Shown piece after piece: positions 12,047 through 23,700 of a DNA stretch of 64,000 nucleotides. Below the pieces are notes generated by a model. The model was not told the origin of the DNA and searched no databases. It saw only the letters and a program-made list of their open reading frames with translations. The stretch covers positions 2,670,440 through 2,734,439 of the forward strand of contig JACTAT010000016.1 of assembly GCA_014526335.1 (NCBI GenBank), in the 5' to 3' direction. How positions within the stretch are numbered: position 1 is the stretch's first letter; each line of letters starts with the position of its first letter. A program made the translations under genes and the position numbers. This DNA comes from Chrysaora quinquecirrha (Eukaryota > Cnidaria > Scyphozoa > Semaeostomeae > Pelagiidae).

Positions 12047-12771
12047 ATCATCATCAACAGAAAGGTCGATCTCGACCAGCCGTGACCCTCTGGACCATTT
12101 TTCTCCAACAATCCCGGTCTTGAGCCAGTCTTGTTGCTTCCACCATTTTCATTCCAGTCGTTTCTCTGACTTCATCCCAGTACCGAGTTTTTGGGCGACC
12201 TCTACCTCTGGGGCCAAATACCATCCCAGTCAGTAATACTTTCTCGAGTGAGTCACTACGAAGGATGTGTCCAATGAATGTCAATTTTCTGGCCTTGATG
12301 ATATTGATAAATCTGTGCTCACAGTTCATTTTCTGAAGGACTTCCTCATTTGTCTTTTTTTCGGTCCAACTGATGCGAAGGAGTCGTCTGTAGCACCAAA
12401 GCTCGAAGCTATTGATTCGCATTTCGTCGGACTTTTTAAGAGTCCAACATTCGGATCCGTAGCTGGCAATTGAAAAAACAAGAGAGGTAAGTAGTCTCTT
12501 TTTTGTGTGAAGTGAGATGTTCTTATCCTTCCAAATTTTCGTTAGTGCCACTGTGGCGTTTTTTGCAATTGCAAGTCTTTTTCTTATTTCAACACTGTCG
12601 TCATAGTTGTCTGTGATAGCCACTCCCAAGTAAGTAAATTGGTTGACATTCTCAATAGGCTCGTTGTTGATTTTTATAACTGATTTGTCATTATCATCGT
12701 TCTTTCTTTTGATCTTCATGACTTTCGTTTTCTTTGCATTGAGAGAAAGTCCTGCTGTTTCACTTTCGTAA
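12047..12771 (-). mobile_element. 5'-truncated RTE-clade LINE nested in another LINE, 10-bp TSD
   Basis: The 725-bp insert is flanked by perfect direct repeats ATCACCCAAC at 12037-12046 and 12772-12781, a target-site duplication. On the minus strand the insert begins inside the reverse-transcriptase frame (5' truncation, usual for LINEs), runs to the stop, and ends in a short TGATGATGAT tail at 12047-12056, typical of RTE elements, which finish in short tandem repeats rather than poly-A. Removing the insert and one TSD copy rejoins the two halves of the plus-strand LINE. Confidence 0.82.
12054..12771 (-). pseudogene. RTE reverse transcriptase, C-terminal part only
   Basis: About 239 residues in one uninterrupted frame: GLSLNAKKTKVMKI, then FTYLGVAITD, KTKKRLLTSLVFSIASYGSE-type core, WCYRRLLRISW, LTFIGHILRSDSLEKVL, GPRGRGRPKTRYWDEV and LAQDRDCWRKMV. 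These are the conserved motifs downstream of the YxDD box in RTE-type reverse transcriptases. The endonuclease domain and the catalytic RT motifs are absent because of 5' truncation, so the fragment cannot be active. There is no native ATG. The intact frame implies a more recent insertion than the LINE that surrounds it. Confidence 0.8.
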
Positions 12772-14660
12772 ATCACCCAACGTAATCATGATTTTTTGGT
12801 CACATAGCAAAAAGCCCAAACCAAAATTTGTTTCTCAACATTACAGAAGGATTTATAGAATGAAAAAGAGCAAAGGGTAGACCACGGAGGATGTGGATAG
12901 ACGATATCAAAGAGTGGGCCAATATAAAAGAATATGGCCAATTGAAAAGAGAAGCACAGAACAGAGAACAGTGGAGATCCATGATAGGCAACCTTCGGGC
13001 TTACGAGGACGCAACGTCAATACAATTTTTTGTCCTCCAACAAAAGTTTTGAAATGGTCACTTAAAAATAGCTGCAAAAAATGGCTGAGGGGCCTAATCA
13101 ATACTATTGTCAAAATCCAGGCAACCAAATTGGCAAAATGTTAACTCGCCATCATTTAAAAGCCAATAGGTGAAGATTATTATAAAGTAATTATTGAGTA
13201 TACACAAAAAGCTTAGCAGCTATTCCTGTAAATGCCCTATCAAAGGAAGATTTTTACTGGGGCCTTCAGAAGTTCAAATATCATCAAAAAAGGCCATGAT
13301 TTATGACCCTGATACTTATTGAAAATTCCTAAAATTTATTAACACATCTTTTTGCACTGTTATTGTTTGCATTGTTTATGTCTTATCGCCATGGCAACCA
13401 CTTTTTCGAAGACAGGTACGTGACACATGGTCTTTTACAGCATAAATGTTGTTCAAAAGTGCATTAAAATGCTGAAAAGTATGAAAAACGTCAGAATAGG
13501 TCATTTTTACCCTATTGATGAACATTTGAATTTATATTAGGTGCGGCATCATAGTTACGTCATCAGTATGACATCATTTTGGATGACGTCATTTTTTGAT
13601 AGAATACCGAATTTTTTTTTCTTGCGGCTATACATTTTAATTCATGTTTTCTATGATTTTGGACAGTTTGAAGTCAATATTCATAATAATCAAATTAGAG
13701 AAGAAATAAATTAAGTATGCGCATCAATTTCAAACAAAGCCAATTGTGTCAATTTAATTGTCAACTTTAAATTATTTCTTGATGTTCTGAGTGAAATGGC
13801 TGCAAGAGTGGTGGATTAGCACAATATTCAGCTTTCTTTCCATTGCTCGTAGTAGAAATTGGAAGAAACGTGAAATACTATTTATAGAAATTGAAATTAA
13901 GTAGGTTACTCTTAGCGCCCTTTTGCTTTGTGCCAAGTTTCAACTAGCTAGAATTACCGTTGAACAGGATCTTTTCCTATTACTTGAAACCCATTTGTTT
14001 TACCTAGTTTATCGTCGCGCCAATGGTCTTGCTGAATTCGATTTTAGCAATTTTTTTTATTTGCTGAAATTTCGTCATCACGAAGAATACGAAGTGTTTA
14101 AACTGTTGAAAAAGACCGGAAGGAAGAGCGTGTTGTTGAAATTATCATAATCTTAATTTGCAGCGTAAGCAATAACTTCCAAATCTGGTAAACATTAATT
14201 TTGGCCTCGGGGTTTAATCGGGGGAGCCTTCTGCCTCCCCTGATTCTTAACGAACAAGAGTCAATAATAGATACAATAAAAATATACCGACAGCTTCTTC
14301 TGTAAATACAAAGAGTATAATCATATAAGCCTGGTACTCACTTGCGTTTTATCACGATTACCCCGATTACGAATACCCCGAATGAATTCCTTGACAGCAG
14401 GGGGCTTCAACTTAGACATCTACTCACTTGCAGGTCATGTCAATCGTGAAAAGAATTTCGCCTCGCATAGAAACAAACAACTTCTTGAATTTAATGGCTA
14501 TCTCTAAAATATGGATTATGGAATGATGGAGTGGAATGATGGAATGATGGAATGGAATGATGGAATGGTATCAAAATGCATAAATGCAAAAGAAAAGCAA
14601 TTTCCAAACACATCGCGACAATATTTTTAATTTTGAAAGTATAATGAAACAAAAACAGAG

Positions 14661-16250
14661 CCATTCCATATTTTAGAAAAATATGGAATGGCGAATTTTC
14701 TCAAAAATTACTCGCTTCTTTTTGCTGAAACCTTCCCCCTAGGGTTGTATATGCCTTACAAACACATCTGAGTAGAAATTAAGAAGATTTGGAGTCAATT
14801 GAAGGAAAAACAAGGCCATTCCATATTTTAGAAAAATATGGAATGGCGAATTTTCTCAAAAATTACTTGCTTCTTTTTGCTGAAACCATTCCCCTAGGGT
14901 TGTATATGACTTACAAACACATCTGAGTAGAATTTATGAAGGTTTGGAGTCAATTGAAGGAATTACGAGGCCATTCCATATTTTAGAAAAATATGGAATG
15001 GCGAATTTTCTCAAAAATTACTTGCTTCTTTTTGCTGAAACCTTCCCCTAGGGTTGTATATGCCTTACAAACACATCTGAGTAGAATTTATGAAGGTTTG
15101 GAGTCAATTGAAGGAGTTACGAGGCCATTCCATATTTTAGAAAAATATGGAATGGCGAATTTTCTCAAAAATTACTCGCTTCTTTTTGCTGAAACCTTCC
15201 CCTAGGGTTGTATATGCCTTACAAACACATCTGAGTAGAAATTAAGAAGATTTGGAGTCAATTGAAGGAATAACAAGGCCATTCCATATTTTAGAAAAAT
15301 ATGGAATGGCGAATTTTCTCAAAATTACTTGCTTCTTTTGCTGAAACCTTCCCCTAGGGTTGTATATGACTTACAAACACATCTGAGTAGAAATTAAGAA
15401 GATTTGGAGTCAATTGAAGGAGTTATAAGGCCATTCCATATTTTAGAAAAATATGGAATGGCGAATTTTCTCAAAATTACTCGCTTCTTTTGCTGAAACC
15501 TTCCCCTAGGGTTGTATATGCCTTACAAACACATCTGAGTAGAAATTAAGAAGATTTGGAGTCAATTGAAGGAATAACAAGGCCATTCCATATTTTAGAA
15601 AAATATGGAATGGCGAATTTTCTCAAAATTACTTGCTTCTTTTGCTGAAACCTTCCCCTAGGGTTGTATATGCCTTACAAACACATCTGAGTAGAAATTA
15701 AGAAGGTTTGGAGTCAATTGAAGGAGTTACGAGGCCATTCCATATTTTAGAAAAATATGGAATGGCGAATTTTCTCAAAAATTACTCGCTTCTTTTTGCT
15801 GAAACCTTCCCGCTAGGGTTGTATATGCCTTACAAACACATCTGAGTAGAATTTATGAAGGTTTGGAGTCAATTGAAGGAGTTACGAGGCCATTCCATAT
15901 TTTAGAAAAATATGGAATGGCGAATTTTCTCAAAAATTACTTGCTCCTTTTGCTGAAACCTTCCCCTAGGGTTGTATATGCCTTACAAACACATCTGAGT
16001 AGAATTTATGAAGGTTTGGAGTCAATTGAAGGAATAACAAGGCCATTCCATATTTTAGAAAAATATGGAATGGCGAATTTTCTCAAAAATTACTCGCTTC
16101 TTTTTGCTGAAACCTTCCCCAAGGGTTGAATATGCCTTACAAACGCATCTGAGTAGAAATTAAGAAGATTTGGAGTCAATTGAAGGAATAATAAGGCCAT
16201 TCCATATTTTAGAAAAATATGGAATGGCGAATTTTCTCAAAAATTATATA
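14661..16250 (+). repeat. Tandem array, 11 copies of a ~154-bp hairpin unit
   Basis: Unit starts fall near 14661, 14815, 14970, 15124, 15279, 15430, 15581, 15733, 15888, 16043 and 16196. Each contains a near-perfect hairpin with arms CCATTCCATATTTT and AAAATATGGAATGG around a short AGA-type loop, followed by GCGAATTTTCTCAAAAATTA, CTGAAACCTTCCCCTAGGG and ACAAACACATCTGAGTAGAA. Units differ by a few substitutions and single-base indels. Short open frames seen across it are by-products of the repeat and not genes. Confidence 0.9.
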
Positions 16251-16769
16251 AGCTTTATAAACACACCCGAGAAGAAATTATCTCAAAATCGAGAAATACT
16301 GGACGGAAGCTTGAAACATGATTCTCAAGGAAAATGCTAATTTCCAAGTTAAGCACTACTGTACTGGGCGGCCATAACCACTGTGGTCTGGTCTGATTGA
16401 TAATTTGACAGATCCACTTGAAAAATTCAGACTAATGGCGACGCAAATATGCAATCATTCATATCACATTTGTAAATATGGTAGGCTATCTGCAAAACAA
16501 GGAATTGTAAAATTACTGTATTGATGCAGTGCATAAGTTAACTATGGTAAAACGCACAAATCGAAAGTTTGACATAAATAATGTTCGAATTCGATGACTT
16601 GATTTTGCAAGTTTTCTCACTCGCATATACTTTAGCTGAGCAAAAAAATACCAACTTTCACAACTCGTAGTTCCTCTACTCCAAACCTTGATTATTTATT
16701 CTGAGATGTGTTTGAAAGTTTTATTTTACCCCTGGAGGAAGGTTTCAGGATAAAGAAGCGAGCAATTTT

Positions 16770-17600
16770 TGAGAAACTTCGCCATTCCATATTTTTCTAA
16801 AATATGGAATGGCCTTATTATTCCTTCAATTGACTCCAAATCTTCTTAATTTCTACTCAGATGTGTTTGTAAGGCATATACAACCCTTGGGGGAAGGTTT
16901 CAGCAAAAAGAAGCGAGTAATTTTTGAGAAAATTCGCCATTCCATATTTTTCTAAAATATGGAATGGCCTTATTATTCCTTCAATTGACTCAAAATCTTC
17001 TTAATTTCTACTCAGATGTGTTTGTAAGGCATATACAACCCTAGGGGAAAGGTTTCAGCAAAAAGGAGCAAGTAATTTTTGAGAAAATTCGCCATTCCAT
17101 ATTTTTCTAAAATATGGAATGGCCTCGTAACTCCTTCAATTGACTCCAAACCTTCATAAATTCTACTTAGATGTGTTTGTAAGGCATATACAACCCTAGG
17201 GGGAAGGTTTCAGCAAAAAGAAGCGAGTAATTTTTGAGAAAATTCGCCATTCCATATTTTTCTAAAATATGGAATGGCCTTGTTATTCCTTCAATTGACT
17301 CCAAACCTTCATAAATTCTACTCAGATGTGTTTGTAAGGCATATACAACCCTAGGGGAAGGTTTCAGCAAAAGAAGCAAGTAATTTTGAGAAAATTCGCC
17401 ATTCCATATTTTTCTAAAATATGGAATGGCTCTGTTTTTCCTTCAATTGACTCCAATCCTTCAAAATTAAAAATACTCAGATGTGTTTGTTAGTGCATAT
17501 ACAACCCTAGGGGGAAGGTTTTAGCAAAAGGAGCATTCCATAATTTTGAGAAAATTCGCCATTCCATATTTTTCTAAAATATGGAATGGCTCTGTTTTGT
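16770..17600 (-). repeat. Inverted counterpart array, 6 copies of the same hairpin unit
   Basis: The same unit as in 14661-16250, in the opposite orientation, with hairpins near 16784, 16936, 17091, 17246, 17398 and 17559. The two arrays face each other across a unique spacer of about 500 bp, so single strands could form one very large foldback plus 17 local hairpins. Confidence 0.9.
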
Positions 17601-17756
17601 CCTCATTATACTTTCAAAATTAAAAATATTGTCGCGATGTGTTTGTGAAATTGCTTTAACTTTTGCATTTACGCATTTTGATACCATTCCATCATTCCAT
17701 TCCATCATTCCATCATTCCACTCCATCATTCCATAATCCATATTTTAGAGATAGCC

Positions 17757-19290
17757 TCGTGTTGGTAATGTGTAAGGATAGCAAAAGACGAGAGCATATC
17801 TATCTTGAGAGCTGACCTGCAGAACCTGATGACGGTGATGATGACTTAGCTGAGAGCCCTTTTTGTATGGGTTGCTTGATGAAGGCCTTTTGCCATTGTT
17901 CTTAGTTTTGAGTCCTGAGATTTCTGAGTCCTGAGCATTCTGTGCACTTTTTTGAGGTAGATACGTTAGTTTTTATTTTCAAATATGGGTGTACTGAGAA
18001 ACAAGTAATCATTGACACAGCTGTCTTGGAATGAAGAAAAAAGGCATGATCCAGCTTCGAAATATCCGAAATATCCCAGTTAGCAAGCACATTCTCGGCT
18101 ACTTGACGTAATCAGTGCAGTTCCTATGCCACATAAAGTTTAGTGGTAGCCGCTTCCTTAAACACTTTTCTTACCATCAGAAAATCTATTCTATATCATT
18201 GTTGTAAAAAGAGCTACAGAACCTTTGCAGGGTACCTACATTTCTCCAATGTTGGCTTTTCCCTCCTTGTTCAACATCATATTCATACAACATCTTTGGA
18301 ATCTTTCACGCTCTTCTTTCGCTTGTTGCTGTTCTGATCTGTTATGATGATTCTGTTCTGTGTCTGCGAAACGTAAATTATTTAATCGATAATAGCTCTG
18401 TTTCGATAAGTTAGGCCTCCCCTATGCTCTGCAAGGTCCCTTGGTGACTACTGCTTTGAAATATGCGTCAAATGTAAATAACTGCTACTTAAGAAATTGG
18501 CAAGGTATGTTTTAATGCAACTATCCATAACAGTGAAAAAAGAACTACAGAAACTAAACAAAGATTTTCCAAACCTTTAGGTCATGAGCACGCACATTGC
18601 AAAAGTTTTGGTTTGAATAATTTTCAGTAAAATACCATTAAACCATTATGTCTGTCATAAGTTTACCCGTTAAAGTCCTTATTGTCAGCAGGGTAAAACA
18701 ATGGGAAGCACAGAGCTGCATAATGAAACTTTTGCTATCCTCAGAGTATAGACGTTGGACAAAGATCGATATATTGACACAATTGACTACGACAGAACCA
18801 GAACAAAAACCCAGATGCGCCAATTGATCCACATTTGGTTTCCCATTACGGTTGTCGAAATAGTGATATTGGACACTTAACAGTTGGGTCGGTGTGTTTT
18901 TTCAATACCTTGGTTCCGCTCTGGAGAAGGACATTTTGTCTTACTGAGGAACCTTGGAGAAAATCGGTTAGATTAATTGAAATTCAAAAAATCTGGATTA
19001 GGGAAATGTAGCAAAAAAAGGTCCTTGACCAGACAATTTGGGATAGCACATTGCAAAAGTTCTGGTGTGAATAACTTGCATAATCCTTATTTTGTGATAA
19101 AATTCAGCAATTTTAGCAATCCATTTCTTTGAATTTGCATTTCGTTGAATATGAGTAATGACAGATTATTGCATCTTGTTTGCATTGGAATGGCAAACGA
19201 TAAACAGGCCTAATCTCATCTATCTATTCTCATTTAGTTCTCATTTATTCCAGCTTACCAGGAAAGAATACTAAACGACACCTTCACGTC
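17757..19290. other. Interval without recognisable gene
   Basis: Only short open frames without support. A 40-base motif around GCACATTGCAAAAGTT occurs twice (18590 and 19048). The sequence CAGGAAAGAATACTAAACGA just before the gypsy element, together with 24833-24978 after it, reads open across the insertion point and ends at a GTAACA that could be a splice donor; see findings. Confidence 0.3.
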
Positions 19291-19661
19291 TGTCACGAGA
19301 TGCCTATGACCGCCATTATTATTTTATTTAGTCATTACGTAATTGGTATGTTTTGGTAATTACTTCATTGTAGGTAATACGGGATTCCCCTGTTGCGTAG
19401 TTGGCTAGAACTTTCCAGCATATTCTTGTATGCAGCAATGCTTATTTTTATTCTTTATTTAGTAGCTTACCTAATTTTCTGACTTCGTAATTTGATATTT
19501 TTAGATTTGCTTTGATATAAAAGACAGCCGTATTTCGTAGTAGAAAATAGAACTTGGTTAGGTTGAATACCTAGAGGCTGGTGTATAGCCTGAATAATAT
19601 TTCAAGTGTATACGGTTAAAGCTTTGTATTTTCTTGTGGCTAGTCTCTGAGTTCTGTGACA
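19291..19661 (+). repeat. 5' LTR of the gypsy element
   Basis: 371 bp, TGTCACGAGA at the start and TCTGTGACA at the end. A TATAAAAG box at 19516-19523 is the likely promoter core. Identical to the 3' LTR except for base 9. Confidence 0.97.
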
Positions 19662-19668
19662 ACTTAAA

Positions 19669-19689
19669 TGGTGACAGGAGCGGGATTCT
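19669..19689 (+). other. Primer-binding site, tRNA-Leu-like
   Basis: Seven bases after the LTR comes TGGTGACAGGAGCGGGATTC. It starts with the TGG that pairs with the CCA end of a tRNA and resembles the complement of the acceptor and T arm of animal tRNA-Leu. The tRNA identity is a judgement by eye. Confidence 0.6.
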
Positions 19690-19771
19690 GAATTAAGAGA
19701 AAGACTTAACGAACTCAAGAATTTCGAAATAAGTTGTAGTTTAAAAACTCAGAAACACAAACAAGAAGAAA

Positions 19772-20725
19772 ATGGCCTTACAAGGAAATAACGAAGCAAT
19801 ACCTGCCGTTGCTGCCGCTGCCGCTGAGGCACAAAATCAAGAAAGAGAAGTAGTCCGACCGAGAAGAACGATTGTCGATATAAAACCATTTTCTGGCAAA
19901 GAAGAAGAAGACATTTCAGAATGGTTGATCCGATGGGACATCGCTGCAAACGCAAACAACTGGACCCCACAGCAGAAACTAACCATGATACCAGCGTATC
20001 TTGCCGGGAGAGCAGCACGTATTTTCTGGAGATTCCCCCAGGTGGTTCGAAATGACCTCGAGGAGTTGAAAGATCAACTCGAAGATTCTTTCAACACTCA
20101 AGAAAAAAGATTTCTTGCAAGACAAAAACTGCAAGAAATAACACAGGGGATCAAGGAGTCTGTTGTCGAATTCTCGGAAAGAATTGATAAGCTCGTGACG
20201 AAAGGACACGATGGGTTAGATAACAGTGCTCGGAAAGATAGAATTGCTTGTGAAAGCTTTATAAAGGGGCTCAGACCAGAAATCAAGGAAACTGTTTGGG
20301 AGAAGTGCCCAGAGAGTTTTCAAGAAGCAATTCAAGCCGCTGAGAGAAGAGAAGTATTTCTCAATTCTGTTGGAAAACGCTCCAGGGTGAATGAAATGTC
20401 CGAAGATTTTGTTGGTCTGATTCAGAGATTCAATGAAGACCGTATGAAAAGCAATGATGAAATTTGGAAGGCAATTCAAAGCTTAACAACGGCTGTACAA
20501 GGGTTGGTTGCTACTCGAAACCCAGAAAACATCAGCCAGCGACCACCGATGGCAATGCAAATGTCTATGACAGACAGAAGAGCCCCAAGAATGTGCTACT
20601 ACTGTCAACAGCCAGGACACATTCGAAGAAATTGCCCCCAAAGAAGACAGCAACCACAAGCTTTGGCAGATATCTCTGCAGCCAATAGAGGAAGTCCTCC
20701 TGAACAGAATAGTACGAGTTCCTGA
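19772..20725 (+). CDS. gag: gypsy Gag (capsid-nucleocapsid)
   Basis: 317 residues that form the retrotransposon particle and package its RNA. The N-terminus is Ala/Gln-rich. The capsid part contains KPFSGKEEEDISEWLIRWD and LAGRAARIFWRFP, typical of gypsy retrotransposon gag domains. A single CCHC zinc knuckle, CYYCQQPGHIRRNC, lies at residues 275-288 and would bind RNA. The frame ends in TGA at 20723-20725, and the same frame continues open into pol with no other stop, so Gag-Pol is probably made by stop-codon readthrough instead of the frameshift more common in this superfamily. Confidence 0.95.
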   Translation: MALQGNNEAIPAVAAAAAEAQNQEREVVRPRRTIVDIKPFSGKEEEDISEWLIRWDIAANANNWTPQQKLTMIPAYLAGRAARIFWRFPQVVRNDLEELKDQLEDSFNTQEKRFLARQKLQEITQGIKESVVEFSERIDKLVTKGHDGLDNSARKDRIACESFIKGLRPEIKETVWEKCPESFQEAIQAAERREVFLNSVGKRSRVNEMSEDFVGLIQRFNEDRMKSNDEIWKAIQSLTTAVQGLVATRNPENISQRPPMAMQMSMTDRRAPRMCYYCQQPGHIRRNCPQRRQQPQALADISAANRGSPPEQNSTSS

Positions 20726-23700
20726 TGCCAGACTGATGGAGAAGTAAGGAAAGAGTCACCAGCTTCTCTTTTGAATGAAGAATCAAACTTAGTAGATACT
20801 AACTGCTCTTTGGCATCGCGATTGGCAAAAGAAGGTATTTGGGTTAATGGAAAAATTAATAATATTGCTGTTGATATTTTTGTAGACACTGGTGCGAAAT
20901 ATACTTTAATTGACTTTGATTTTTGGAATAAAATTTGTATGGGACAGTCGCTTAAAAATACAAACATTTCTTTGATTGGTGCTGGTGGAAATTCGTTATG
21001 TGTCCTTGGAGAAGGCACAGTGTCATTGTATATATCTGGAAAATTCTTTGATTTACCTGTTATTATAATCGAAGACTTTAAATTTGATGTACTATTAGGA
21101 GATCAATTCTTGAGGAAAGAAAACTTTGTTATCGATTATGGCAAGAAATTGTTGGAAACTGATGGTGTGAAAGTTCAATTCGAACCTGTACCTTCGGAAT
21201 GTGTGGCGGTATTGAAAACTGTAGTTGAGCTACCTGTTGGAACTCCATTGCGTGTTCAAGCAGAGTTATTAGGAAATCATTGTGGTTATTCTTTGTATGT
21301 AGAACGCCAGTTAGTTAAGACGGACGATCGAGTCTTAGCTGCTCCTGTTGTTACGCAAGTTAATGATGATAATTCTGTTTGGCTCGAGTTAGTTAATACA
21401 ACTCGCAGCATTGTGTCCCTACAGCCTGGCACAAAAGTTATGCATATGCAGCCTTTCAACGAACTCGTGGACGATTCAGTTCAGACGATAGTTGATGGAC
21501 AGCAGAAACAAGCTGATGTGCCCATGGAAGCTTTCAATGTCAGTCATCTCTCAGAAGAAGATCAGTCAGCTCTTTTCGACGTCTTGAGAAGACATCACGT
21601 ATGGCCTACTGCTGAAAAGTTGGGGAAAACACACCTTGTAGAGCATTCTATTGATGTGCAGGGTGCCCGGCCAATAAAGCAAAGACCATATCGTGTCCCA
21701 GAGACTAAGAGGCAGCTGATAGCAAATGAGGTCCAGAAAATGCTCCTTTCTAACGTCATTAAACCATCTGCAAGCCCTTGGAGTAGTCCTGTTGTATTGA
21801 TTGAAAAACCCGATGGGGAGTATCGATTTTGCGTTGACTACCGCCAGCTTAATGCAGTGACGAAGAAAGATGCATACCCTCTACCAAGAATTGACGACAC
21901 ACTGGATGCACTTGGCAATGCAAGAGTTTTTACGACACTTGATTTGCAGTCTGGATTTTGGCAGATACCACTCCGAGAAGAAGACAAAGAGAAGACAGCT
22001 TTTTCAACTCAGAATGGCCACTATGCTTTTGATGTCATGCCATTTGGCCTAGCTAACAGTCCAGCTACCTTTCAGCGGTTAATGGATCTCGTTTTATCTG
22101 GTTTACATTGGACTCATTGTATAGTTTATCTTGATGATGTCATCATTTTCGCGCCAAACGTTGAAGAAAATCTTAAAAGATTGGACTTGGTACTAGAACG
22201 TATTGAAAAGGCAGGACTTACATTGAAACCATCAAAGTGTCAATGGCTCAAGAAATCAGTAAAATTTCTCGGACATATTGTATCAGATGATGGCGTGGCC
22301 GTTATACCAGACAAGGTTATTGCTGTCAGAGAGTTTCCAACTCCTCAGAATAAAACGGACATTAGAAGTTTTCTCGGACTTACGTCATATTATCGGAGAT
22401 TTATTGAAGATTATGCAAGTATTTCCAAACCACTTGTAGATCTCACGAAAAAGAAAAGACTTTTTCAGTGGACGACTGAAGCTGAAAATGCGTTTGAACA
22501 GCTAAAACAATGTTTGATGTCAGCTCCGGTACTTAGATGTCCTGATTTTTCGTTACCATTTAAGGTATATACTGATGCTTGTGATTATGGCATAGGAGCA
22601 ATTTTAGCTCAAGACACTGATAATGGTGAAGTAGTAATTGCTTACGCTAGTAGACTATTGAAATCTTCTGAACTCAAGTATGCAGTATTACAAAAAGAAG
22701 CTCTTGGAATCGTTTGGGCTCTGAAACATTTTTATCCGTATCTTTATGGGAGACATTTTACAGTGGTAACAGATCATCGTCCTCTGAAATGGCTAAAGAC
22801 AATGAATGCACCTAATAACTTGTTTGCTAGGTGGATAAGTGAAATACAGGCTTATGATTTCGACGTGATCCATCGACCTGGAAAGCTTCACGGAAATGCA
22901 GATGCATTATCTAGATGTCCAGTGAAAGATGATGTCTTGGAAGTAACTTCCAATGATTTCAGTAAGTTGCAGAGAGAAGATGAAAAACTTTGCAAATGGA
23001 TTGTATTTTTAACAGAGGGTATATTACCAGGAGATGCAGGTCTTGCTGAGAAGATGAAGAGAGAAAAGGACAGTTATAGTATTGCAGATAATAATTGTTT
23101 GTACAGACAATTAACAATGAAGTCTGGTAGTATAAGAAAACAACTTGTTATCCCGAAGAGTCAAATTGGACAGATTCTGATAAGGATGCATGATCATCAA
23201 CTCTCTGGTCATCCAGGATTTTACCGGACATACAGGAAAATACAGCAGAAGTATTTTTGGTCGACCATGAAGAGTGATATCAAGAGGCATATTAAACACT
23301 GTGTGGAATGTGCGAAATTTAAGTCACCTAAACCTGCCGGTAAGACACCTTTAAAGTCTATTGTAACATCTAAACCACTTGAAATTGTAGCGATGGACTT
23401 TGTGGGACCTTTGCCGAAATCTGTTAAAGGAAATACTTATGCGCTTGTAATGGTAGATCATTTTAGTCGCTGGCCCGTTGTATATTCTGTTGATAATATA
23501 GAAGCAGAAACTGTTGCTTTAAAGATTCAAGATTTTATCCATACGTATGGTTGTCCGGAAGAATTGTTGTCTGATCGAGGAAGTCATTTTACCGCTGAAC
23601 TTGTTAAATCTTTATGTAAACAAATGGGAGTAAAGAAAATCTATACCTGTGCTTTTCGACCCTCTACAAACGGATTAAATGAACATTTGAATGGTACGTT

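Larger units (their letters stand above)
11393..13045 (+). pseudogene. Decayed RTE-clade LINE, plus strand, split by a nested LINE
   Basis: Plus-strand pieces belong to one LINE reverse transcriptase. At about 11455-11580 the frame reads LELNGMIINNIRFADATVLL, the RT catalytic box with FADA in place of YADD. At about 11860-12000 come remnants of the region after the thumb. The protein resumes at about 12860-13020 as KGRPRRMWIDDIKEWANIKE and REAQNREQWRSMIGNLR, the conserved RTE C-terminus. Stops and frameshifts occur throughout. The gap between the pieces is the minus-strand LINE inserted at 12047-12771. In copy B of the segmental duplication the flanks are joined without this LINE, which gives an empty site. 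Confidence 0.65.
9230..13200. repeat. Segmental duplication, copy A (partner 27640-31837)
   Basis: Blocks at about 9230-10020, 10320-10700, 10700-11390 and 13040-13190 match blocks at 27640-28260, 28310-28451 plus 29748-29860, 30890-31670 and 31680-31837 in the same order and orientation, about 75-80 % similar by eye. The duplicated unit carries exon-like stretches on the minus strand. Copy A contains an RTE LINE (about 11393-13045) and a SINE-like repeat (9783-9998) that copy B lacks; copy B contains a hAT-like element that copy A lacks. The unit itself may be an old gene duplication or a large uncharacterised element. Confidence 0.6.
14496..17756. mobile_element. Foldback (MULE-like) element with inverted hairpin-repeat arrays
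   Basis: The 3261-bp element starts GGCTATCTCTAAAATATGG at 14496 and ends with the complement at 17756. The arms continue as mirror images: a tract of GGAATGATGGAATGATGG repeats, then TATCAAAATGC, then ATCGCGACAATATTTTTAAT, then the hairpin-repeat arrays described separately. The unique centre (about 16250-16760) has no transposase. A second family member at 44721-46914 has the same GGCTATC terminus and a 10-bp TSD, which suggests a Mutator-like non-autonomous family; an isolated terminus lies at 62060-62202. No TSD is visible here: the left flank ends TGAATTTAAT and the right flank starts TCGTGTTGGT. Confidence 0.75.

Noticed and set aside
14661..17600. Regularly spaced repeats considered as a CRISPR-like array
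   Set aside because: Units of ~154 bp are repeated along their whole length with no unique spacers, are inverted in the second half, and lie in a eukaryotic transposon.
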